Source of the DNA: Fragaria x ananassa
Lineage: Eukaryota > Streptophyta > Magnoliopsida > Rosales > Rosaceae
DNA: 64,000 bases
Reading direction: 5' to 3'
NCBI GenBank assembly: GCA_034370585.1
Contig: CP139768.1
Span: forward strand, 18,624,501-18,688,500
The translations under genes and the position numbers were made by a program. A model generated the notes under the pieces. The model saw nothing but the letters and a program-made list of their open reading frames with translations. It made no database searches and was not told the origin of the DNA. Below, piece after piece: positions 44,795 through 56,712 of the stretch. Every line of letters begins with the position of its first letter. Position 1 is the first letter of the stretch.

Positions 44795-47700
44795 ATGGCG
44801 ATGGCGGTTGGGCCAGCTGCGTTGCCGCCGGCCGATGGAGACTGCAGTCCTCCTCCAGCGATGGGACCCGCAATGATGCCAGTCCCCAACGAGGTGGCCA
44901 AGGACGCGATAATCGGTTGGTACCGCGGCGAGTTCGCGGCGGCCAACGCGATCATCGACGCTCTCTGCGGCCACCTGTCTCAGCTCAGCGGAGGTAGCGC
45001 CGAGTACAGCGCCGTGTTCGCCGCGATACACCGGAGGCGGATGAATTGGATCCCGGTGCTCCAGATGCAGAAGTACCACTCCATAGCTGACGTGATGGTG
45101 GAGCTCCGAAACCTCGGGGCCAAGATGGCGGCGGAGCGGGAGAACCACCACCAAAACGGCGACGTTTTTGAGGCCGAGGATAATTGCAAGGGCAGCGATG
45201 GAGCGAAGTCGTGTGTGGAGGACGAGAAGGTGGATGAAAGTAATTCAAATGAGGTCGCCGCCGAGGAGGTCACTGAAGAAGACGGTTCGCCGGAGAGTGA
45301 TATCACTGACTCAGGTAAGTGACCCGGCTCCCTTATAATCTGTTTTCTTTTTATGACTACTACTCAGTTCTGAACTGTAATTTATTTCGGATCTATATTT
45401 GCTAATTTTACGGTGGAATATTACCAATTTACCATAATTGAATGAGTGAGCCAGATTTTGTAGCACTAAACGAAGCTTGGAACTTTTTCGATTTCAGTTG
45501 TTTGATCAGAACCCTATCTCCGGCGTTTGATTTTCTGAAGTTTAGGTCCGGTTTGGTTGGTGAGAAAAAATGGAAGAGAGAGTGGTCTGGAATCTGGAGA
45601 GAACTTTTCCCCTGTTTGGGTGAACCGAGAAAACTTAAAAGCATTTATTTTGATTAATTTCCCTGACTACGAAAAGATTTTATTCTTTTTAAATTCATAT
45701 AGAAACACAGGCAGGATACCTTTTCCTTTCTATTTTTTTAGGAAGAAAAATGAAAACATGTCTTTCTCCACCAGATCCTAGATTCAATACTCCGTTACCA
45801 ATTTTCTCTACCTTTGAATTCAACGTTCTGTTAGACAGCGAGAGATGACGTTTCTCAGTTTTACTGGAAATTCTTATATGCACGACGTGTATTTACACGA
45901 CACAATCTTAACCGTTCATAACAATTCATATGTTTGACTACTATGTTTCTATATTATTTCTTCTAATCCTGACCATCCATGTATGTATGTGAAGATACAC
46001 GCCGTGTACTAAAGATACTCTCCAGTTTTATCTCAGTAATAAAATTGTACTGTTGTTTCCGCACGAGAAGGTAAATATTTATTTATTTATTGATTTTTAA
46101 TTGTCGCGAGGTTTAAAAAATCGAGGTGGTGCGGGGGAGGAAAGTTTGGCTGTACCCGATGTCACAGTTAGTTTTGGTGTGTCAGCGAATGAGGTGTTTT
46201 TTTTTTTAACAGCGAATGAGGTTTGAAGCATCAGTTTGATGCAATAATGACTCGAGAGGCGTGCCTTTGATTTTTTAATTGTAGGCGGCGGTCCATCAGA
46301 GCCGTCCCTTTTATGGTTGACGTCACGGGGTGCGTTGGGTAGGTACAGGACTTGAGGGTGGAAGGGTCTTGACAAAAAGCTAGGGTGGTCGTTCCAACAT
46401 TGGAGTTGGGGTGACTCGGTATTCGTTGACTCGGTTGATATTACCGAGTTGGACTCGGGGAGCCGTAGGAAGATTCGGATATGGTGGCAACAGAGGACTA
46501 CTAGTGTCATTGCTTTACTGTGTAGGGTGTTTTGTTTGTTATTTTGTCGTGCCTGTTTGGGTGCGTGGTGAGTCTGGTGACTAGTGACAGCTTTTTGTTA
46601 CAAAGCCTCAAGTTGGTTGTTCTATTTGGAATAAAGTAACAAAGTACAGTTAGTTATATAGTGACCGGAAAGTGACTTAATCCCCACTGATTCAGATATG
46701 CTGCGAATTTTTGGTTCTAGCTATGAGATGAATAACATCACTAGAGCCAGGTTTCATTCAACTCTTGATGCTATTAACTACGATACAAATGGTTGCGGAT
46801 TACGTAACGAACGATAGACTCATAGACTCGTAGTTATGTACAATACGATGAAAACCCGTAATAGATAAAATGTTTTAAATAAGTAGTTAATTGGTTTGAA
46901 TGATAGTAGAAATGAGTAACAAAGGTTAAGAGAGATGATGAAATGATGTTGTGGTAAAAAGGAGATGGCTTCCCCGTTATCTTAAGCAGTTTTGAGCATC
47001 TACTTTAGAACTCTTTTTTATAGTAGCTTCCTTTGTGTTAGTGGAGATCCTACTACTACTACGACTACTTTTGCTTTGGCTTCGTAACTTATTTTTCCTA
47101 GTTGCAGCTTGTGTGATCAACTTACAGATATTGGACGTCATAAATATTGTGATGTTTATTGATATGATAGAAACTTGCATCAGTTTTGTGCTATAGTCGA
47201 CATCAGTAGAAAAATGCCGGTCTCTTTGAGTCTAATTGACGCCGGAAGTACATAAGCTGATAAAAATTCTGATATTTTTGTCTCAACTGTGGCATTGATC
47301 GTTTATACATATCTGACAAGCTGTGTTTTCATCTGTTTGATGTGAGTGCAGGTTCTCAAGAAGTGCTCAATTCATTGAACAATGAGATATGTTCTAACCA
47401 TGATGACTGTGAGGCACGTCGTGCCCAGATCAAGTTGACAAAAGGTTTCTCAGCAAAGGAGTCAGTCAAAGGGCATATGGTAAGTTCTTTTTCCATTATC
47501 CAGTGTTTATACAGAAGGTCGAAGGAAATTTGATTCTTTCATTTATTATGTGAAAGAAATACAAGTAGCCATATGACTGATCGGTAAATGTTACATGGCA
47601 GGTTAATGTTGTGAAAGGCTTAAAGCTATATGAGGAAATATTTACCGACCCTGAGCTCTCTAAATTGACTGACTTTGCAAATGAACTCCGCACGGCTGGT

Positions 47701-49139
47701 CTGAATGGAGAGCTCTCAGGTACGTCCATCACCTTATCTTTTAACTTCACCCTTGTTATAATTCAACTGAGTTTATGTTAATGTTTAACTGATGCTGTTC
47801 TAGATAAGACCATCTAAGCTTTCTGTACCCTAAACTTTGATTAGTTTTTTTTTTTGCAAAGAATCTGATTCTATATAGCTTGTTGTATACAGGTGAGACC
47901 TTTATTTTGTTCAACAAGCAAATTAAGGGAAACAGGAGAGAGCTAATTCAGTTTGGAATTCCAATATTTGGACAGGTCAAAGAGGAAGCTGCAAGTAAGA
48001 TTCAAACTATCAATTTATCCAGTTTGGGATCCAAAATTTTAAATCAACTTTGCATTTTATGCAGTTGTGAGTCTTGTGACTAGGCACTCACTTTACTTTC
48101 ACTTGGCCCTTTATCTTTAGGCAACATTGAACCAATTCCGGCTCTTCTCCATGATGTGATCGACCACCTTGTACTGTGGAACCTAATCCCAGAGTACAAA
48201 CGACCTAATGGTTGCATCATCAACTTCTTTGAGGAGGTATTCACTGTTTCGCTGCATTATCATGTTACCTCCTCTGTTATTGTTTACTATAGCAGTCTAG
48301 CACATAGCTGCAAAGAGGGCGCTTCACACCATGGGTTTGTGTTATGTGTCTTGTTATGTACTTTGAATTTGAGTGCAACACAGAAACTCGGAATTCATGA
48401 TTAGTTCTTATGCAGGGAGAATATTCGCAGCCATTCCTGAAACCACCACATTTGGATCAGCCCATCTCCACTCTTCTCCTCTCTGAATCCACAATGGCTT
48501 ACGGGCGCACTCTTGTGACTGATTCTGATGGGAACTACAAGGGGCCGCTGACCCTCTCCTTGAAGAAAGGGTATGCAGCCCTAGTTCTTATAATCTTATC
48601 TACTTATTCTGATTTCTTTTGAGAATAATCAACTCATTAACATTGATCATGCACTCTGCAGGTCACTCCTAGTTATGAGGGGAAACAGTGCTGACATGGC
48701 AAGGCACGTCATGTGTCCATCTCCGAACAAGAGGATCAACATCACATTCTTTAGAGTCCGAATAGACTCCAACCAATATCAGTCGTCACCACAAAGTCCA
48801 ACACAGAATGGTGCCATGACTGTATGGCAACCTGGCGTCATGAGCCCGTTTGCAGCTCCAGATGGAGCACCCAATGGCTATGAGGCAATGGATGTAATGC
48901 CAAAATGGGGTGTCCTCCGTGCTCCAGTGGTCATGTTAGCCCCAGTTCGTCCTGTGGTATTGAGCCCTCGAAAACTTCCTCAAAGTGGTACTGGAGTTTT
49001 CTTGCCATGGACTGTGGGATCAAGAAAACCAGCAAAACATCTTCCACCTCGCGCCCAAAAAGGGCGGCTTATGGCACTCCCTTCCCCAGCCGAGACACAT
49101 GTAGTGGAGTCCACTTCTGAGCCAGGCATCAATGTTTAA
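44795..49139 (+). CDS. ALKBH10B: ALKBH10-like RNA demethylase (2OG-Fe(II) dioxygenase)
   Basis: AlkB-family dioxygenase; in Arabidopsis ALKBH10B removes N6-methyladenosine from mRNA and promotes flowering. Seven exons join in phase: 44795-45314, 47352-47479, 47602-47719, 47893-47994, 48121-48236, 48416-48570 and 48662-49139, giving 538 aa. The first intron is 2 kb. The N-terminus is Ala/Pro-rich followed by a conserved helix block (AKDAIIGWYRGEFAAANAII) and an acidic linker. The dioxygenase core runs from about residue 250: GETFILFNKQIKGNRRELIQ, PPHLDQPISTLLL with the metal-binding H340-x-D342, RHVMCPSPNKRINITFFRVR with probable third ligand H395 and 2OG-binding R404 or R411. The C-terminal tail is Pro-rich and low-complexity, ending EPGINV. 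No lesions. ALKBH10B versus a close paralogue cannot be settled here. Confidence 0.92.
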
Positions 49140-50500
49140 GGAAGATCATTGGTGTCAAGTTAGTCACAGGCAGCCCTGGGTTGAAAATGATATGAATCAA
49201 CAAAGATAGTATTCATATTTACTTCCAAGTTCTACAGGAGTTTTTCTTGTTGTACAAGCAGGCCTAGGTGCTGTTAGAAGAATGTTTCAAATTTCAAAAT
49301 TTTCCTTTTTCTTTCTTGAGTAAGAATAGGTTTAAAGGGAGTCGCATACTTTTATTTTGGATGCCAGTCATGGTAGTGCTTCAAAGGTAGTTGAGCTTAT
49401 CAAGTTGTGGAGTGTGAATTAGTCCAAGTGCTGAATTTTGTATTGGGGTTATGTTAGTTTTTTATAGACAAGTTATATATCATTTTCTTAACCAAGTATA
49501 TCTTTCTTCCCTATTTATCCAGGATATGTGAACTACAAAGTTTCGATTTTCTGTGAGAGAAGCCTCATCCTCTAATCTTATTGTCAGTTCATACAGTTCC
49601 GATATTAGAACCCTTCAAGTGACCTCTTGGAAGTCTTCGTGTTGCACGCCTTTTAGTGTTGATCCCGTGACTCATTTTGAAAGCTGTACTGTATGATCTG
49701 TACCGGTTCTGCAGAATGGTGACATTCAGAAATTCTTATGAACAGAAAAAAGAACACAAGGGTATATGACTCTGAGAGGCAATCTGCATCGTTTTCAAGT
49801 GGGGCATTTGCATACAGTTTGCATTGTACAATGATGGCGGTTAGGTATAACTATAACAAACCACGCTGTTGCACCAGAACTTCCTCATACTTGTTGAAAT
49901 GGCAACCGTATGGAAACTGAGAACACACATGGTTGAATAGTTTGGTGCCGTAGACATATGTTGTTCCGTCTATCTGCTATAGCTCGCTGCATCTGCATTT
50001 TGGTACAGCTCTCGATTGAAAATTCAGTTATCCATACCACATTCAAAGGGTGGTCATCATTGCTGCAGACACTCCATATTTCGTACTGAGAATGAGACGG
50101 GGAACACCAGAATTCACAGAGAGATTCTCTCATGTAACAAGAAGAAAACAACCAATGCCATCAATATCGGAAGAAGGCTGAAGCTGTGGTTAATCAAACT
50201 AGGATTTAGAAAGAGGCTGGCATAACAGCAAGTACCGTACAGCTATAAATTCAAGAGAAAGCAACCAATTTTTTTTATAAGAATACTTGGTAATAGTCAC
50301 AAACTAAGGAATGGTAACAATTTTGTACAGAAAGCTGACCATCTTTGCATTTCAAATCATCTGAAAGAAAAAAAGGAAAGATAAAAAAGAAAGAAAAGTT
50401 CCCCATTACATATGACACAATTACTCGAGAAACAGATATGGGGTAATACAGAGATTGGGGTGCACTAATATGAGAACAAAGAACATGAAATTATTTGCTC
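49140..50500. other. Convergent 3' intergenic region
   Basis: Holds the 3' UTRs of the ALKBH10-like gene (plus) and the BSD gene (minus). Short open frames near 49738-50225 lack support. No element found. Confidence 0.5.
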
Positions 50501-51967
50501 TCACGCTTTGGCAGCCTCATCATCATCTATATCCCAGCTCAAGTCTTCATCTTCTTCAGCAGTGCTGAGCCGCTTCTGCAGCTCAGCTCTGTTAGCAATT
50601 CCACCACTTGTACCAGGGTTTGCTTTCTTTTCATCAATGCTGCTAAGATCCTCAATCTCGTCCCAGCCAAGGTCTTCCTCTTCAGATTCTGCTGACGGCC
50701 GGACAGAAGCAGCCGATACACCACTCTCTTTGCTAGATGCAGGAGCCTCACTCTTCACCTCTAAAGCTGCTTTATCATCAGATTTTGATGGCAAGTCATT
50801 CTTCCCAGAATCCCCATCTACATTCACTTTCTTCTCCTCATCAGATTTTGATGGCACTCCAGAATCCTCTACTACATTCACTTCCTTCTCTGACTCTTTA
50901 TCACCGCTCGACTCCACAACACTTTCTTTCTTCTCATTATCAACTCCACCTTGCAATTCCTCAGCAGGACTCTCTTCCTTGTTAACAATTTGCTCCGAAT
51001 CTTTGCTAACTGACTCCGTATTCGCTGCCACATTAGCCTCTTGGGCAACACTGCTCACCTCTCCCACTTTCGAGGAGCCCTCACCTCCAACCTGATCATC
51101 ACTCTTCAACTCCTCCTCTTTCACATCTTCAGCTGCCACATCGCTACTCTTTCCTAAACTCGATTTTGCAACCACATTGCTCCCACTCTCATCATACTCA
51201 TCATCATCAACATCCCAGCTCAACTCCTCATCCTCCTCCACCGAAATTGCTCTCTTCACCAAATTAGCCCTCACATCCTCAGCCTGCTTCAGCTTATAAA
51301 CCCTAAAATAATACCTACTCCAAAACGTCTCATCATCAACCACATTCGGCGCAACCCTCTTGTAAATAATCTCCATCGCTCCATTCCCCTCCAGCAGCTC
51401 CTCAATCTCCTCCCTCTTCTCCTCCAACACAAACCCTACCTTCCACCTACCATACTCCTCCGCATCCTCCGGCTCCTCACAGTAGGTGCTGACGTCACCC
51501 TGGATCGCTCGGACCTGAGACTCGAACCGGTTGTAGCGCTTGGAATTCAAGCTCCGCTGCGAGGTGTAGCCCTGGGCGTTGGAATCGGACGAGTCGGACT
51601 CGTGATCAGGGGAAAGGATGGTCTGAGAGATGATCTGGGCCGTTCCTTGGAGGACGGTGTTGCCGAGCTCATCGATTTTGGTGCCGACTGTTTCTAAGGA
51701 ACCCTGGGCGACCTCGATCTCTTTCTTCAGACCCGACCCGAACTCCTGCAGGTCGCGGCGGTAGGTTTCGATGACGGTCTCGGATTTGGTGGCGATGGTT
51801 TTGATCAGATCGCCCAAGTTCCACCCGCCGATGGGGGATGGGTTGGGATCGGGTTGGGGCTTCGGATCTGGATCTTGGGTCCGGGGGGAGGCAGATTCGG
51901 ATTCAGAGTCGGAGTCGGGGTTTGGGGCATCGGGCTCGTCGGCGAATACGGACTTGAAGAAATTCAT
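50501..51967 (-). CDS. BSD-domain-containing protein
   Basis: Intronless gene of 488 aa. I start it at MNFFKSVF (51967), because the frame upstream (to 52138) has no family features and this start matches the usual beginning of plant BSD proteins. The order is an acidic, Ser/Pro-rich N-terminus (9-46), a helical region (about 48-115) with amphipathic repeats, then the BSD domain (about 175-230) with the signature FWSRYYFRVYKLKQAE, and a long acidic, Lys/Glu/Ser-rich disordered tail. The tail carries three copies of an acidic Trp motif: DEELSWDVDDDE (246-257), EEDLGWDEIED, and DEDLSWDIDDDE just before the C-terminus (AAKA). BSD domains occur in TFIIH p62, synapse-associated and DOS2-like proteins; the plant family's role is not well defined. 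Confidence 0.9.
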   Translation of the reverse strand: MNFFKSVFADEPDAPNPDSDSESESASPRTQDPDPKPQPDPNPSPIGGWNLGDLIKTIATKSETVIETYRRDLQEFGSGLKKEIEVAQGSLETVGTKIDELGNTVLQGTAQIISQTILSPDHESDSSDSNAQGYTSQRSLNSKRYNRFESQVRAIQGDVSTYCEEPEDAEEYGRWKVGFVLEEKREEIEELLEGNGAMEIIYKRVAPNVVDDETFWSRYYFRVYKLKQAEDVRANLVKRAISVEEDEELSWDVDDDEYDESGSNVVAKSSLGKSSDVAAEDVKEEELKSDDQVGGEGSSKVGEVSSVAQEANVAANTESVSKDSEQIVNKEESPAEELQGGVDNEKKESVVESSGDKESEKEVNVVEDSGVPSKSDEEKKVNVDGDSGKNDLPSKSDDKAALEVKSEAPASSKESGVSAASVRPSAESEEEDLGWDEIEDLSSIDEKKANPGTSGGIANRAELQKRLSTAEEDEDLSWDIDDDEAAKA

Positions 51968-52139
51968 GGAGGATCTTTGGGGAAGAGAAGAGAGAGTGAG
52001 AATTACCAGAAAAATGGGGAAGCAGAAAATAACAGACGCTTTTTTGGGTGCGAAGTGTGTACCAGTGTTTAGTGGCGGGTCAATTTCGGGTCGATAATTG
52101 GGCTCGGGTATACTCCTTAGATTGTAGGCCCAAGCCACC

Positions 52140-52700
52140 CAAGTATATTAAAGGGGGTGTATTATAAACGGAATTAGTGGAAATTTTAAAGAAGTATATG
52201 AAATTTGAAATTCTAGGTGTGTATTCAATACAAATTTTTAAAAATCCATCAAAGTTTAGGTGTATTTAATTAGATTTTAAGAAAATCATTATGAATTCCA
52301 CCAAAGTTCAGGGGTATTCAATTAAGACTTTTTAAAATGAATAAAAGTTTAGATGTATTCAAAATATCATTCATACTTATGGAATTAATAACTCATGGAT
52401 AATTGTGAACTTTATAATGTAAATTACACTCACTAAACTTTAATATTTTCTCATCCACTAGAGCAAAGATTTGTAAAAGTATACGACAGACTTTCTCTTT
52501 ATATGTTAATAGGTTAATCATGCGATACATCATCTTTTTTTTTATTTTTTATTTTTATAATATTTTATGTTATTAACGTTCTATTCTACCTATTCTTTTT
52601 AATGTTTTTGAATGTTAACATTTTGTTGTCTTTCAATTGTAATGCTTGGAACCCTTGATAACCTAAATATTTGTAGACATTTAAAATTTAACAAAATAAT
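52140..52700. other. Upstream of the BSD gene; short degenerate repeats
   Basis: AT-rich. Between 52195 and 52360 the phrase (A/G)GTGTATTCAATTA-like plus AAAGTTTAGG recurs about four times in 50-60-bp steps, resembling the arms of common plant MITEs, but I could not pair ends. Confidence 0.35.
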
Positions 52701-52804
52701 TGGGTTTACAAATAATAGCGCGCCAAAGGTCAGGCGAGCTAGATAGTGGAGTTCGCATGCAAAGAGGACTTCGCATGGAATCAAGAAATGAACTTCGCAT
52801 AGAA

Positions 52805-53125
52805 ATAGATGGAGGTGAAGCGAAATGACTTCGCGCGCGTAGATGTACATGAAGGCGAAGCGAGATGGCTCCACACGCGTTCATGAAGGCGAAGCGAAAT
52901 GACTTCGCGCACGTAGATATACGTGAAGGCGATGCGAGATGGCTCCGCGAGCGTACATAAAGGCGAGGCGAGATGGCTCCGCACACGTACATGAAGGCGA
53001 GGTAAGATGGCTCCGCGTGCGTACATGAAGGCGAGGCGAGATGGCTCCGCGTGCGTACATGAAGGCGAGATGAGATGGCCCAGCGTGTGTACATGAAGGC
53101 GATGCGAGATGGCCCCGCGTAGAGA
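52805..53125 (-). repeat. 34-bp GC-rich minisatellite
   Basis: About 9-10 units of a 34-bp repeat, consensus near GATGGCTCCGCGTGCGTACA TGAAGGCGAGGCGA, with variants in the CGCG core (GCGCGCGTAG, CACACGTAC, GAGCGTACA). Because 34 is not a multiple of 3, three overlapping minus-strand frames stay open and read as shifted versions of the same peptide; I treat them as artefacts. It lies directly upstream of the LTR at 53270, a position comparable to the minisatellite of the TR-GAG-like element. Confidence 0.85.
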
Positions 53126-53269
53126 ACTTCGCGAGGGAGCTAGTTCGCATGCATGCAGAGATATACGTTCAAGTTGAGTCGTCCGCGAGATGGGATCAAA
53201 AATCATCACTTGCTTGGAAATCAAGGTTCCGCGTTGTTCCTTCCATATCCGTGAGGTGGCACGCCCATT

Positions 53270-54036
53270 TGTTAAGGATCTTGGTCAAAACAAGATATTC
53301 AATCCAAAGCAAATTGGGCATATCTAAATCTTAAGATTTGATTGATTTGATTATGTTAAATCTGGCAAGTAAATCAATCAGTCAAGATTTACTGATTTCA
53401 TTGTCACCGTGGAGAAAAAAAATCTTTGATTAGGTATCTTCATTACATACCATAAGTGGAGGAATGTTAACACTATAAATATCCCATTTCATACCAAGAG
53501 GAGGGGGCGGACAGAGAAAAAAAAAAACAAGCAGCGGACTAGAAGAGGGCAGAGGACAAGAAGGAGAGCAGCGAATCAGAGAGAGAGAGAAATTACTCTG
53601 AAGAGTCCAGAAGTCTCCCAAAACCCTTGAAGAATCATCAAGCTGCCAAATAGCCGATTCTTCATCAACCTCAAGCCTAAAAGTTGTCAAATCCCGAAGA
53701 GTCATCAAGCTGCCAAATAGCCGACATCTTCACCAACTTCAAGACAAAGAATAAACCACCACGTGAAACCGCTCGTGGATCAAATCCGATCAAGAACAAG
53801 CCTCTACGGCCCTTGGTCAATCAACTTTTACAAATCGTCAACACGACAAGAAGTCCAAACTACAAACAATTCACCTCAAGAACAAGTGCTTGTCACCCTT
53901 GAGTTAAACCTATATTCGGAGATAGAATCAGAGGAGTTCACAAAAATTGTAACCCGCATTCGCATTGATAAAATTAAATATTATTCTTTGTACACGTGTT
54001 GTTCTGTTATTTGTTGCAGATATTTTCGTGTTTACA
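53270..54036 (+). mobile_element. LTR (probable 3' LTR of a truncated element, 767 bp)
   Basis: Starts TGTTAAGGATCTTGGTCAAA and ends TTGTTGCAGATATTTTCGTG TTTACA. Contains a TATA box ACTATAAATATCC near 53471 and a GA-rich leader (53495-53590), as in U3/R. The base run just upstream (GTGAGGTGGCACGCCCATT) could be a worn polypurine tract. No matching 5' LTR or target duplication was found, so with the minisatellite upstream this may be the right-hand remnant of a retroelement. The call rests on LTR style, not on a matched pair. Confidence 0.5.
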
Positions 54037-54261
54037 ATATTATCTACTAACTCTTGATACTAGAACTACATGATCATATATTATATTATATTCGCGTACA
54101 TGAATTAAACTTGTGAACACCTAATGTCCCACTTTAGAACATGTATCTTTGGTTAACGTACAAGTATGTGTGTTGGTAACTTAAGTTAATATAATTTTTT
54201 TTGTTACCTATGTTTATGTATCTCAATCAAGTATTACAACTGTATGCATCGAAATTAGATA

Positions 54262-56707
54262 TGTCAGGACCTACCTCTGATTTCTCCTTGAAATCTGGGA
54301 TAAACCTTCAGGGACCCATCTCAAGGAAAATTTTACCAAAATTTTTGGTATAACCTCCCTTAAAAATGGGTAACTCTACCTGAAAGAAAACTCACAAGAA
54401 CCCAAACACTTTAAATCAATTTAACACACAACTTCTGGAGCCACCCACTCTCCAAATAAACATCCACCACCTCAAAATCCATATAATTCCAACCATTTCA
54501 CAAATTAAATTTCTCATGCAACAATATCCCATAAACATAAATTGATACATCATCCCATGTTTATCAGAGCTACTAATATGAAGGAAACAAGAAAAATACA
54601 CAAGTAATTCGGTAACCTACGAGAAAAAACTGAAAGTGGTGGAAAATATGACTCGCCTCCTACCCTCGCCGAACAGAACTCTGCAGACTGGGCATTTAAA
54701 AAGAAAAGCCTAGGGGAGAAGCATTTAAAACGTTAGAGTGAGTGGACAAAAATTACATAATAAAAATATTGACTTAATGATAAAACCTTGAAATCAAAAT
54801 TTATGCTTTTCCCATATTTTCCATTGAGAAAAATATTTATGCATGCCACTCTTGGAAATCTTCCCGAAAATAATTGTAGACCAAAAATAATGAACTAATC
54901 CCATTGGTTCTCAATAAATCAAAACAAATGGAAAAAAAGCGATGAGCCTCTCAGACTATAATAACGTCACACGCTAAATGCTCTACTCACCGCTAATAAG
55001 GTTATAATAGCGTTTGACGCTATGCGCTCAACTCTCATATGATGAGGACCGCTAAGTAATGGCTAGCTAACAATAATATATATTTATATAGACTGATCGG
55101 TTGCCTCCGATGCGATAATAGCGTCCCACGTTAAACGCTTAACTCTTATATGATGAGGACTGTTGGTAAGACTATAATAACGTCCAACACTAAACGCTCT
55201 ACTCACATATGATGAGGACCGCTAAATAATGTTAGCTAGCAATAGTCAATATCAAACAACCCTTTTAGGGTGTAATATAATACCAAATATAAAACATCAA
55301 TTAACATGTCCCACATGTCAGATAAAATGAGCCAGAGAGTTCCCAAATAAATAAATGAAACTCATTAATTTCAAGGAAATACTAAATTTCAAATATGCCT
55401 TTGAAATTAAATAACTTTAGTGCATGCATGACATTTAAATCAAAGATCCACTCACAGTGCTCGGCTATGCCTGCCGACGACCTGAGGCTTCCTCCAAATG
55501 GCTTACTCCAAATGATCCTCCTCACGTCCTGAACATTAAATAATTATTAAGCCTTCAAACCAGGATAATACTTCAATAAAATTTCCGAAATAAAAGTAGC
55601 CTATAAATTCTCTTTCCTTGCCCAAATTCTCCACTTTTAATCTAATACGGCTCACAAAATTCCGTAATTACCGAAAGCCATAATTTAACCTTTCAAAGTT
55701 TAAATCCTGCTAAATCAACTGCCGGATCTCCATTCGACTAACTACATAAATCCTTAATCATTGATAAATCCCAAATCTTATCAAAACTCCTCCAAAAATT
55801 TCAAACTATACTTCATTAAACTCCTCTCATTATAACAAACCTGAAAACATGAAAAACTGCCCCTAAGGGGCGGCGCCGGTGACCGGCAGCCGAATTCCGG
55901 TGACCTCCAATGACTATCAAATTTTAACAGAATAATCCTCTCATCGTCCACAACAACTTCCATAACTAGCACTTAGTCCAATTCTATGGCTAACTAGGGT
56001 AATCGAACCAAAACATCCATAAATCCCTAGAGCTTCAATTATACATTTCACCATAACAAGATCGAATTAGACCGATTTCTTTTGAGGGATTACTCACCTT
56101 GATGAGGGCTACAAGATGAGCCAAAAATTCAGACCTATGATGGCGGGAAGAGAGAACTCCGGTGAAGGGCTGTCTGACGTTTCCGGTGAGTTTTCTCCTC
56201 TCCGGCTGCACTACCGGCTCGGACACTAGGCCGGGGAGAGAGAGGAGGTGGTGGGGGTCTGAGCTGGGCTGGAGCGGCGGCCGGTTGCTGGCTGGACGAC
56301 GGCAGCTGATGGCAAGAAGTTTTCGGCGAGAGAAGGCTCGGGGAGCTGGGGAGAAAGGGAGAAGGAAGAGAAAGAAAAAGAGGAGAAAAGATTAGGCTGG
56401 GGCTGCTCCCCACCCGGCTCATCACTTAAACCCAAAAATATACCCATTAAAAATTTTACTCATTTTTTACCAACTTAAAAACTTACTATTTAATTGATAA
56501 CTTTTTCATGCTAACTTCGATTTTAACGCATAACATGCATACGAACTCGTAATAACGTCCTCTACGACTTTCCTGAAGAAAGTTTTCTCAAATTCCAAAC
56601 ATAAGAAAAAGTCAACTTTCGGAGTCTTAAAATAGTAAACGGTTACTTAAAACGGTAAAAGACCAAAATGACATCAAAGTAAATAACTTAAGAACCGGAG
56701 TGTGACA
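54262..56707 (-). mobile_element. Solo LTR (2,446 bp), minus orientation
   Basis: On the minus strand it begins TGTCACACTCCGG and ends GGTCCTGACA; it is flanked by a perfect 5-bp target duplication AGATA (54257-54261, 56708-56712). Related to the plus-strand LTR at 59709-61931: same termini, same region GCCCAGTCTGCAGAGTTC / TGTCCAGTCTGTAGAGTTC, and the same internal GCGTT-GACGCT repeats. It includes a GC-rich CT-leader region (56130-56440) whose open frames I do not call genes. No internal retroviral domains. Confidence 0.87.
54955..55240. repeat. Tandem repeats within the minus-strand solo LTR
   Basis: About three copies of a 70-120-bp unit containing TATAATA(A/G)CGT, a CGTTAAACGC-type near-palindrome and ACTC(A/T)(C/T)ATATGATGAGGAC. 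They correspond to the tandem hairpin units of the sister LTR at 61051-61340. Confidence 0.7.
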
Positions 56708-56712
56708 AGATA

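Noticed and set aside
44774..45306. Minus-strand frames of 126 and 108 codons at the start of the ALKBH10-like gene
   Set aside because: Antisense shadows of the GC-rich first exon.
50508..51095. 195-codon Ser-rich plus-strand frame
   Set aside because: Exact antisense of the acidic BSD coding region; Ser-rich only because GAN/GAG codons are read backwards.
52681..53224. Minus-strand frames of 137, 147 and 89 codons with Arg/His/Ser repeats
   Set aside because: All are readings of the same 34-bp minisatellite in different frames; no start context, splice signals or known motif.
54955..55240. ATATGATGAGGAC repeats as a hammerhead ribozyme core
   Set aside because: The strict CTGATGA and GAAA core pair is not present on either strand; only a superficial likeness.
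56135..56447. Overlapping Pro/Ser-rich frames in the minus solo LTR
   Set aside because: GC-rich leader of an LTR; frames on both strands, no domain.
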